From NCBI GenBank assembly GCA_035622995.1, contig DASPUI010000140.1, forward strand, positions 1 to 29,328: a stretch of 29,328 nt of DNA, read 5' to 3'. The notes beneath the pieces are model-generated. The model saw nothing but the letters and a program-made list of their open reading frames with translations, was not told the origin of the DNA and did no database searches. The stretch is from DASPUI01 sp035622995 (GTDB taxonomy: Bacteria > Verrucomicrobiota > Verrucomicrobiia > Chthoniobacterales > UBA10450). Position numbers and translations under genes: made by a program. Numbering within the stretch: position 1 is the stretch's first letter; each line of letters starts with the position of its first letter. This document shows positions 22,854-29,328 of the stretch, one piece after another.

Positions 22854-25800
22854 TTAAGGCCTGGCAGACGTGACGGACTTCGCTTCCGATCTCGGAATTT
22901 TGAAATTCTCGATTTGTTCTTTGATGTCGCGAACGAAATTGCCGGCGCCCGCGCCGTTGACGACACGGTGATCGAAGGTGAGCGAAAGGGTGATGACTTC
23001 GGCCGTTTCGTTTTTCCGGCCGTTCGGAATGATCTCGCGATGGGCACTGCCAACGAATAGTGTGCCAACCGAAGGCGGAACAACAATCGGTGCGCCGACT
23101 TTGACTCCGAAAGCACCAAGGCTGGTGATGACGACCGGCGCGTTCATGGCGTCGACCCGGCCACTGCGCGTGGCCTCGATTGTTTCGCGGTAAACTTCGA
23201 CAAACTCGGGCCAGCTTTTGTTTCTGGCATCAACAATCACTGCAGTCGCAAGGCGATCGCTTTCCAGTGCAACTGCGATCCCGAGATCGAAGTTGTCGTT
23301 CTCGACGATTTGTTCGTCTTCCAAAATTAATCGGCGAAAAGGCGCGTGTTTTTCCATCGCCCTAACGACCGCCCACGCGATCATCACGGACGGCGAGGGG
23401 ACGTGCCTGCCGTTTTTCTTTTTCGCCGCCTCGCGCGCTTTTCGAATTGCATCCCAACGTGCGTCGATCTGCAAATTAGCGGAAATAACGTGGGCAAGCT
23501 TGCGCGTGATGGTGGGCGAAAGCGCCGGCTCGATTCTGTTGCGGCGCCGATCGTGCCCTTCGCGGTGACTCGGAGCCGCAGCCGATCCGGCCGGCTCTCC
23601 AGTTTCATCGGTCAAAATCGTTCCGAGTTCCTGGCCGATATCGACCGTGTCGCCGATTTTTGTTTTCCATTCGCCCAGGGTCCCAGCGAACGAGGATTGA
23701 ATCGGATAAACTGCCTTGTCGGTTTCGACTTCGCACAGTTCGTCATCGAGCGCGATCGGGTCCCCCGGTTTTTTTAATAACGAGACGATTTTGGCGTTGC
23801 GAATTCCTTCGCCCATGATCGGGACGGTGATCGGCTGCACGTTTCCGTTAGGCATTTCGACTTTGCGCGGTGTTGCGTCGGCAGATTCTACCATCGCCGG
23901 TTTGCGCTCGCGAACAACGGGAGAAGTGGAACGAAAGATTGTGTCCGCATCGGAGCGCTTCAGCGCCGCGACGATTCGCTCGACATCCGGCAGTGCGGCG
24001 TACTCGTAAATGGGATTGTAGCCAATCATCACATTCGTCTTGCTGACGAGAATTGGCGGACTGACCATATCGTTCCACAAGTCCGGTCGGGAGGCGATAT
24101 GCGCGATAATCATCTGACCGACGCTGCAATTTTCCGTATCTTCCTGCACCACCACGAGTCGCCCGGTCTTGCGGACCGATTGTTCGATCGCGATTTTATC
24201 CCACGGCACGATCGAACGGAGATCGAAAAGCTCGACGGAAATTTCGTTGCCAATTTTGACCAGCGCTTCGATCGCTTTCTCAACCGCGTTACCCCACGCG
24301 ACAAGCGTGATGTCGCTTCCGTCCTGAACTTTGCGCGCTTTGCCCAGCGGGACCGGGCGAATCGGCTCCGCTGACTCGCGTTCCGCCCAAAACATGTGCT
24401 TCGGAATCAGAAACAAAACCGGATCGTCCGCGTGCATGGCGGTCCAGAGCAGACCGGCAGCATCTTCGGGCGTGCTTGGAATCACGACGTTAACACCGGG
24501 GTAATGCGCAAGGACCGATTCGTTAGCCTGGCTGTGCCATAAACTGCCACCGGGAAGATATGCTCCATAAGGCGCGTAAATGACCGCAGGACATTTCCAA
24601 TTTCCGAACGATCGCCATCGCAGATTGGAAATGTTGGTCACGAGTTGATTGAAGCCCGGGTAAATAAAGTCGATGAATTGCAACTCGAAGACCGGTCGTT
24701 TGCCGTAGGCTGCCAGACCGCACGCCACTCCAAGAATCGTCGATTCTGCAAGGGGCGAGTTGAAAACCTGTTTTGGAAATTCGGTCGAAAGTCTTTGGGT
24801 TAGACGAAAAACGCCGCCCTTGGGATCTTCGACGTCTTCGCCAAATATGATGCGATCGGGATTTTCTTTGAGGCCGGCGTGCAGGGTTCTGTTGACCGTG
24901 TCGCCGATCCGATATTTTCCGGGAGGCAGAATTTCTTCATCGATCGTCTTCGCCGCCGCGCCGGTCACATTCGATTCGAGCTCGTTAGGCGATGGATCTT
25001 CCGCTCTTTCGGCTTCGCTGTATTCCCGCCGAACGCGCTCCTTCACTTCATTATCGAGGCGGGCGAATTCATCTGCAGTCAGCGCGCCCTCGTCAATCAA
25101 CTGATCCTTCCAGCATTTGAGCGGATCGCAGCGCTCAAGTCCTTCGAGTTCTTCCGCACTGCGATAAAGTTTCTGGTCGTCCGAGCTGGTGTGGCTGGAC
25201 AGTCGTTCCATTGTCACCCAGAAAAAAGCCGGTCCGCCGCCGGCCCGAATTTGTTCGAACGCACTGTTTGTTGCGTCATAAATCTGCTGCACATTTTGTC
25301 CGGCAAGCTGCTGCCAGTTGTTCGGCTGAAGTGCGTCGAGCGCGAGCGGATTAATTTTTCGGGTCGGGCTGCTGATTCCGTAGGCGTTGTCCTCGACCAC
25401 AAACAGAACGGGTAATTGTCTTTCCTTGGCGAAACAGATCGCTTCGAAAAAATCGCCCTGGCGCGTGGCCGCGTCGCCGACCGTGGTGACGACAAGATTC
25501 TTTTTTCCATCAAGCCTGATTCCCCAGGCGAATCCGCATGCGGGAAGAAGCTGCGAACCGGTCGGCGTTGGCACGCTCCAAATGTGGCGATCGGCATCAC
25601 TGTAATGCGATGGCATCATCCGGCCACCGCTCCCGGTACTGCGCTTTGCAAAATATTCCAATCCGAGTTCGCGCGTAGTGACTCCCCGGCCAAGCACCAG
25701 GCCTCGATCTCGATAATAGGGAACGATGTAATCGCCGGCCTCGAGTTGAATCGAAATCGCCGCCAGTCCTTCGTGTCCCATTCCAGACACGTGAAAATGC

Positions 25801-25904
25801 CCTTTGCCCTGACGGTTGAGATTTTGCTCGCGCAGGTCGGCGTGCCGGCTCTCCAGCATCAATCGCAAAAGTCGAAGCTTGTCTTCCTTACTCAGGGCGG
25901 GCAT
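22854..25904 (-). CDS. Single-chain 2-oxoacid dehydrogenase: E1 alpha, E1 beta, lipoyl domain and E2 acyltransferase fused
   Basis: A 1016-residue fusion. Residues 1 to about 300 are E1 alpha: substrate GHFHVSGMGHEG, the thiamine-diphosphate site GDAATRQGDFFEA (143-155) and EDNAYGIS, plus His238 in SSHTSSDD. Residues about 325-650 are E1 beta (FGEDVEDPKGGVFRLT, NSPLAESTILGVACG, YLPGGSLWHSQANES). Residues about 690-768 are a lipoyl domain with Lys730 in ETDKA. Residues about 790-1000 are an E2 acyltransferase ending DHRVVNGAGAGNF, where the usual DHRxxDG Asp is Asn983. No peripheral-subunit-binding domain is visible between lipoyl and catalytic parts. The best substrate guess is branched-chain 2-oxoacids by the E1 style and the nearby leucine-type genes. 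E3 must come from elsewhere. The frame is continuous, so the fusion is not a frameshift artefact. Confidence 0.92.
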   Translation of the reverse strand: MPALSKEDKLRLLRLMLESRHADLREQNLNRQGKGHFHVSGMGHEGLAAISIQLEAGDYIVPYYRDRGLVLGRGVTTRELGLEYFAKRSTGSGGRMMPSHYSDADRHIWSVPTPTGSQLLPACGFAWGIRLDGKKNLVVTTVGDAATRQGDFFEAICFAKERQLPVLFVVEDNAYGISSPTRKINPLALDALQPNNWQQLAGQNVQQIYDATNSAFEQIRAGGGPAFFWVTMERLSSHTSSDDQKLYRSAEELEGLERCDPLKCWKDQLIDEGALTADEFARLDNEVKERVRREYSEAERAEDPSPNELESNVTGAAAKTIDEEILPPGKYRIGDTVNRTLHAGLKENPDRIIFGEDVEDPKGGVFRLTQRLSTEFPKQVFNSPLAESTILGVACGLAAYGKRPVFELQFIDFIYPGFNQLVTNISNLRWRSFGNWKCPAVIYAPYGAYLPGGSLWHSQANESVLAHYPGVNVVIPSTPEDAAGLLWTAMHADDPVLFLIPKHMFWAERESAEPIRPVPLGKARKVQDGSDITLVAWGNAVEKAIEALVKIGNEISVELFDLRSIVPWDKIAIEQSVRKTGRLVVVQEDTENCSVGQMIIAHIASRPDLWNDMVSPPILVSKTNVMIGYNPIYEYAALPDVERIVAALKRSDADTIFRSTSPVVRERKPAMVESADATPRKVEMPNGNVQPITVPIMGEGIRNAKIVSLLKKPGDPIALDDELCEVETDKAVYPIQSSFAGTLGEWKTKIGDTVDIGQELGTILTDETGEPAGSAAAPSHREGHDRRRNRIEPALSPTITRKLAHVISANLQIDARWDAIRKAREAAKKKNGRHVPSPSVMIAWAVVRAMEKHAPFRRLILEDEQIVENDNFDLGIAVALESDRLATAVIVDARNKSWPEFVEVYRETIEATRSGRVDAMNAPVVITSLGAFGVKVGAPIVVPPSVGTLFVGSAHREIIPNGRKNETAEVITLSLTFDHRVVNGAGAGNFVRDIKEQIENFKIPRSEAKSVTSARP

Positions 25905-25935
25905 ACGATTTCGATCTTAGACTTGTTCTGAATCG

Positions 25936-27006
25936 ATGTCGATTAACGCAAAGGGCGCAAATGTAAATCAAACTCGAGGACTGATCGATCGTTACCGGCG
26001 CTTTCTCCCGGTTTCGGAGGCGACGCCAATTGTCTCGCTGGGCGAGGGGAATACGCCGCTTATTTATGCGGCAAAACTAAGCGCGCGAATAGGGGGCGGC
26101 TGCGAGGTATTTATTAAGAATGAGGGAATGAATCCGACCGGTTCGTTCAAAGACCGCGGAATGACGGTCGCAGTTTCGAAATCGATGGAGAATCATGCCC
26201 GCGCGCTAATTTGCGCATCGACTGGAAATACGTCGGCTTCCGCGGCTGCCTACGCGGCGAAGGCGGGAATTCCGTGCGCGGTGATTTTGCCGGCCGGAAA
26301 AATTGCCAGCGGCAAATTGCTTCAAGCGTTTGTTCACGGCGCAAAGATCGTAGCGATTGAAGGAAACTTCGACGATGCGCTCCTAATGGTGCGTCAGCTC
26401 GCCGAACGCGGCGACTTCGTAGTTGTCAATTCAATCAATCCCGACCGAATCGCGGGACAAAAGACCGCCGCGTTTGAAGTTGTCGATGTTCTTGGCGATG
26501 CGCCAGACTTTCACTTTCTCCCGCTCGGCAATGCCGGAAACATTTCGGCTTATTGGGCGGGCTATCGCGAATACCAGGCCAGCGGAAAATCCACAAAATT
26601 GCCCGCGATGATCGGAATACAGGCGGCCGGCGCCGCACCGGTCTTCCACAATCGAGTCATTGAGAATCCGCAAACAATCGCAACCGCCATTCGAATCGGA
26701 AATCCCGCAAGCTGGCAACAGGCACGCTCCGCGATCGACGAATCGCGGGGCGCGGTGAAGATTGCGAGCGACGAGGAAATTCTCGATTCACAAAGATGGC
26801 TTGCACAGAGCGAGGGAATCTTCGCCGAGCCCGCCAGCGCGGCGTCCATCGCGGGTTTGCTGCAATTAAAAGAGGTCCCAAACAAAAGCCGAATTGTCTG
26901 CACTGTTACCGGCCACGGACTAAAAGATCCTGACGCGCAAAGGATCGGGAAAATCGAGGCGACTCCACCAAAGATCGACAATGTCCTGCGAGCGCTCGGG
27001 TTTTAG
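25936..27006 (+). CDS. thrC: Threonine synthase
   Basis: A 356-residue pyridoxal-phosphate enzyme that converts O-phosphohomoserine to threonine. Landmarks: GLIDRYRRFLPV at the N-terminus, LGEGNTPLI, the Schiff-base Lys72 in NPTGSFKDRG, STGNTSASAAAYAAKAGI for phosphate binding, LPLGNAGNISAYW, and CTVTGHGLKDP. The length is that of the short bacterial type. The ATG lies only 31 bases from the divergent dehydrogenase ATG, so the two promoters must overlap or extend into the coding regions. lysC follows after 21 bases, forming an aspartate-family pair. Confidence 0.95.
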   Translation: MSINAKGANVNQTRGLIDRYRRFLPVSEATPIVSLGEGNTPLIYAAKLSARIGGGCEVFIKNEGMNPTGSFKDRGMTVAVSKSMENHARALICASTGNTSASAAAYAAKAGIPCAVILPAGKIASGKLLQAFVHGAKIVAIEGNFDDALLMVRQLAERGDFVVVNSINPDRIAGQKTAAFEVVDVLGDAPDFHFLPLGNAGNISAYWAGYREYQASGKSTKLPAMIGIQAAGAAPVFHNRVIENPQTIATAIRIGNPASWQQARSAIDESRGAVKIASDEEILDSQRWLAQSEGIFAEPASAASIAGLLQLKEVPNKSRIVCTVTGHGLKDPDAQRIGKIEATPPKIDNVLRALGF

Positions 27007-27008
27007 CT

Positions 27009-27014
27009 TACAAT
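27009..27014 (+). promoter_or_regulatory. Possible -10 element before lysC
   Basis: TACAAT within CTTACAAT lies 13 bases before the lysC ATG. The same CTTACAAT octamer occurs at 6681-6688 and, as CTTACAAT, at 1282-1289. No -35 is recognisable, so lysC may instead rely on readthrough from thrC. Confidence 0.25.
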
Positions 27015-27027
27015 CGCCGCGATCTCA

Positions 27028-28278
27028 ATGCGTCTAATTGTCCAAAAATATGGCGGCACATCGGTCGGAAGCGCCGAGCGGATTCGCAACGTGGCGCAGC
27101 GAATCGTTGAAACCCAGCGCGAAAACTGCCGGGTGGTCGCCGTTATTTCGGCAATGGCGGGCGTGACTGACAGTTTGATCAAGCTCGCTGGAGAGGTTTC
27201 CCCGGACCCGACCAAGCGCGAACTGGACATTCTATTGGCGACCGGCGAACGGGCGGCGAGCTCGCTTGTCGCGATGGCGATCAATGCCCTCGGCGCAAAA
27301 GCGGTCTCGTTGAGTGGCGCCCAGGCGGGGATTCTGACCGACATGGTTCATACTCGTGCCCGCATCGCGAACATTAGTGCGAAGCAAATCCAGGCGCTCC
27401 TGGGCGAGGATTACATTGTCATTGTTGCCGGATTTCAGGGGCAAACCGCCGAAGGCGAAACGACGACGCTCGGCCGGGGTGGGTCCGATTTGAGTGCGAT
27501 TGCGCTCGCCGGAGCGCTGAATGCGGACGCCTGCCAGATTTTTACCGATGTCGATGGCGTGTTCACATGCGATCCAAAAATTGTGTCCGGCGCGGAAAAA
27601 CTCGATGAAGTCGCTTATGATGAGCTACTTGAGATGGCCGGTGCTGGATCAAAAGTGATGCAGTCGCGAGCGGTCGAGTTCGCAAAGAAGTTCGGAATTC
27701 AATTTGAAGTCCGCTCCAGCTTCAACCAAAAACCCGGGACGGTGGCTAAGGAAGAGACACCGAGCATGGAAGATGTCGTTGTCCGCGGCATAAGCATCGA
27801 CCGCAACCAGGCTAAGATCACGATCGACGACGTCCGCGATGAAGCCGGCATTGCCGGACAAATCTTTTCCGCCATCGCCAAAGCTAACATTGTGGTGGAC
27901 ATGATCGTGCAGAGTATTTTGAAAAAAGGCACCACCGATATCTCGTTTACGATTCACCAGAACGACTTGGAAGCGGCGACCAAACTGCTGACGCCGATCG
28001 TAAAAGAAGTAAAGGCCGCAGGCCTGATTACGGCCGGCGGCGTCGCTAAACTGAGCGTCGTCGGCATCGGAATGCGCTCGCACTCGGGCGTGGCCGCACG
28101 CTTTTTTAAGTGCCTCGGCCAGGGTGGAATCAATATCCAATTGATTTCGACATCGGAGATCAAAATTGCCGTTGTCATTGACGGCAAGGATGTGGATCGC
28201 GCGGCGCAATTGACTCACGCGGAGTTTGGCCTGGCAAAACTCGCGCCGACGACCCAAGTCGCGCGCCCCCTCGGATAA
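27028..28278 (+). CDS. lysC: Aspartate kinase
   Basis: A 416-residue monofunctional aspartokinase, first enzyme of lysine, threonine and methionine synthesis. The catalytic domain has VQKYGGTSVGS, the ATGERAAS segment, GRGGSDLSAIALA and FTDVDGVFTCDP. Two ACT domains follow from about residue 265 to the end (ISIDRNQAKITIDDV and LSVVGIGMRSHSGVAARFF), the usual sites for feedback inhibition by Lys or Thr. No internal beta-subunit start was examined in detail. Its TAA stop is immediately followed by the stop of the opposite-strand gene (TAATTA). Confidence 0.96.
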   Translation: MRLIVQKYGGTSVGSAERIRNVAQRIVETQRENCRVVAVISAMAGVTDSLIKLAGEVSPDPTKRELDILLATGERAASSLVAMAINALGAKAVSLSGAQAGILTDMVHTRARIANISAKQIQALLGEDYIVIVAGFQGQTAEGETTTLGRGGSDLSAIALAGALNADACQIFTDVDGVFTCDPKIVSGAEKLDEVAYDELLEMAGAGSKVMQSRAVEFAKKFGIQFEVRSSFNQKPGTVAKEETPSMEDVVVRGISIDRNQAKITIDDVRDEAGIAGQIFSAIAKANIVVDMIVQSILKKGTTDISFTIHQNDLEAATKLLTPIVKEVKAAGLITAGGVAKLSVVGIGMRSHSGVAARFFKCLGQGGINIQLISTSEIKIAVVIDGKDVDRAAQLTHAEFGLAKLAPTTQVARPLG

Positions 28279-28875
28279 TTATTGTTTGCTTCGAACCGGG
28301 TTCACGTAGAACTCGGGCGTGCCTTCCATTCGCATCTTGTAGCCGAACGAACTGTGAGAGACAGATACCAGCGGATGATCCGTCACGGGACAACGGTAGC
28401 GGTCGTCTTTGTTTGCTTGCTTCCAGACGGTGCCGTCCTCCAGTTTGATGACCGTGAATCCGGTTAACCCAAGGAATGCGCCATCAACGCGACTCGTAAC
28501 GCGATCGACCATCACCTTGGGCTGCCGCACTTTCGCTTCCTCGGTTGCTTTCTTGATTTCCTCGTTTGCCTTTGCCTCCGCCTGTTCGCTGGCCTTTTTC
28601 TCAGCCGTTTGACGGTAACCTTGCAGCCAGGCGTCCAGGTGTTGCAGTTCATCCTCGCTTAGCTTGTCCAGGCCAGCCGCCTTAAATTCATCCGGAGTCA
28701 TCGCTTCCTGAATGCTTCGGCCCGCGAGCCTCTTCGCCTTGCTCGAGCTGATGGTGGCAGCATCCGGCTTCGCTTCTGGCGTGCTTTGGTCGACCGCTTC
28801 CTGCGCGTGAACAGAAGAACCGATCAAAACGAAGGTGGAGACGCCGGCGACGAACAAGAAACGATTGCGAACCAT
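28279..28875 (-). CDS. Exported protein of unknown function with a charged helical middle
   Basis: A 198-residue protein from ATG 28873-28875. A signal peptide (residues 1 to about 24, ending SSVHA before QEA) directs it across the membrane. The frame extends upstream to a TTG at 28926 but the signal peptide places the real start here. The middle has AGRSIQEAMTPDEFKAAGL and a long Lys/Glu/Ala stretch (about 90-120) that looks like a coiled coil. The C-terminal part has GFTVIKLEDGTVWKQ and ends NPVRSKQ. The TVIKLEDGTVWKQ phrase recalls small beta domains of other exported proteins, but I assign no function. Confidence 0.72.
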   Translation of the reverse strand: MVRNRFLFVAGVSTFVLIGSSVHAQEAVDQSTPEAKPDAATISSSKAKRLAGRSIQEAMTPDEFKAAGLDKLSEDELQHLDAWLQGYRQTAEKKASEQAEAKANEEIKKATEEAKVRQPKVMVDRVTSRVDGAFLGLTGFTVIKLEDGTVWKQANKDDRYRCPVTDHPLVSVSHSSFGYKMRMEGTPEFYVNPVRSKQ

Positions 28876-29003
28876 AAACGGAGCTTGAGCGAGGTAGCAG
28901 GCTATCGAGAGAGCGACGTTGGTCAAGGAGCAGACGCGCGCGCCTTCTCGACGCCGGGGGACGCGCTGGTGATGTCCGCGCTGGAACGTGATCCTATCAT
29001 ATC

Positions 29004-29032
29004 ATGACATCAGACAATATATGTCATATAAA
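29004..29032 (+). promoter_or_regulatory. Sigma70-type promoter overlapping a 7-bp inverted repeat
   Basis: ATGACA (29004-29009) and TATAAA (29027-29032) are 17 bp apart, one and one mismatch from consensus, in an AT-rich island that contrasts with the surrounding GC. ATGACAT (29004-29010) and ATGTCAT (29021-29027) form an inverted repeat with a 10-bp spacer that covers the promoter core, the layout of a repressor operator. Transcription would start near 29039, about 58 bases before the ATG at 29097. The rest of 28876-29096 shows nothing else I can support. Confidence 0.55.
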
Positions 29033-29096
29033 ATCGATAGGTGTTGCTGCCGTTTCGGTATGGCGATTCTAAAACAGGCCTGATAGCCTCTCCACC

Positions 29097-29328
29097 ATGA
29101 CCATTCAACAGTTTATTGCTAAGCATTCACTTTCTCCTGTCCAGTTGGGCGGCTGGCGGCCCGCAGTTTTTTTGACGGACGAGCCAGACGACCCTGCTCG
29201 GGGTTTCGACGATCAGTATGAGTTTTACGCAAACGCCGATAGAACGATCTGGGTTCCGATAAACCGGACTCGTGGCGTGTTTCGGATCGTTCATGCTGAT
29301 ATGTTGATGGCTTACACCAACTGGGAAC
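29097..29328 (+). CDS. Unrecognised protein, 3' end outside the window
   Basis: An ATG at 29097 opens a frame with no stop for 77 codons to the end of the window. The product begins MTIQQFIAKHSLSPVQLGGW and later has DDQYEFYANADRTIWVP and an RTRGVFRIVHADML segment. It has no signal peptide or membrane segment so far and resembles no family I know. Support comes from the promoter-like sequence upstream and the uninterrupted frame. Codon use is less GC-rich than the neighbours (for example ttt, att, aag early on), so recent acquisition is possible but cannot be judged from this length. Confidence 0.5.
   Translation, partial: MTIQQFIAKHSLSPVQLGGWRPAVFLTDEPDDPARGFDDQYEFYANADRTIWVPINRTRGVFRIVHADMLMAYTNWE

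Noticed and set aside
28876..29096. Possible RNA gene in the longest intergenic gap
   Set aside because: No cloverleaf or conserved RNA pattern seen; the promoter with inverted repeat explains the AT-rich part.
1..29328. CRISPR array, prophage or transposase genes
   Set aside because: No regularly spaced repeats and no frame with transposase, integrase or phage structural motifs.

Overview
The window is a gene-dense piece of a bacterial chromosome of moderately high GC, with no rRNA or tRNA gene and no intergenic gap longer than about 220 bases. Genes for heptose and Kdo supply point to a Gram-negative, LPS-making cell. The protein styles (split heptose kinase RfaE1 beside GmhB, KdsB and CTP synthase, PhoH followed by a membrane HD hydrolase, DUF5684 protein, fused 2-oxoacid dehydrogenase) and the frequent lack of a Shine-Dalgarno sequence suggest Verrucomicrobiota, perhaps a soil Chthoniobacterales relative. 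That placement rests on recall of gene styles, not on a search.

Layout. 1-772: 3' end of a sugar-nucleotide epimerase. 782-2773: zinc-ribbon membrane protein, then purE and tsaC (translationally coupled). 2667-6627 (minus): coupled operon rfaE1-gmhB-kdsB-pyrG, which makes ADP-heptose precursors, CMP-Kdo and the CTP used by KdsB. 6739-10723 (plus): two exported proteins of unknown function, PhoH and a PgpH-like membrane HD phosphohydrolase, followed by purine nucleoside phosphorylase (10749-11537). 11534-12471 (minus): a MAPEG gene and a TspO-like gene, mostly inside an 899-bp segment bounded by perfect 10-bp inverted repeats. 12533-13651 (minus): nuoB-nuoC without other complex I genes. 13785-14009: small membrane protein. 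14014-19450 (minus): manC-ruvX-truA and a 1043-residue hybrid histidine kinase with two CHASE3 sensors. 19542-22305 (plus): small membrane protein, an MCC-type carboxyltransferase and a crotonase. 22344-25904 (minus): DUF5684 protein and a single-chain E1alpha-E1beta-lipoyl-E2 dehydrogenase of 1016 residues. 25936-28278 (plus): thrC-lysC. 28279-28875 (minus): exported protein. 29097-end: unrecognised gene cut by the window, behind a good sigma70-type promoter that overlaps an inverted repeat.

How the genes work together. Most are housekeeping: envelope sugars, purine and tRNA modification, respiration, aspartate-family amino acids. The carboxyltransferase, crotonase and dehydrogenase fusion together suggest branched-chain amino acid (leucine) breakdown, although the biotin-carrying subunit and E3 are not in the window.

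The most notable signals are: the three-component dehydrogenase fusion; the repeat-bounded MAPEG-TspO segment, whose ends fit the R''/R' core pattern of integron attC sites and which has an attC-like hairpin at one end; and a strongly over-represented octamer CGTTAGGC (9 copies, about 1 expected by hand estimate), found mostly inside genes.
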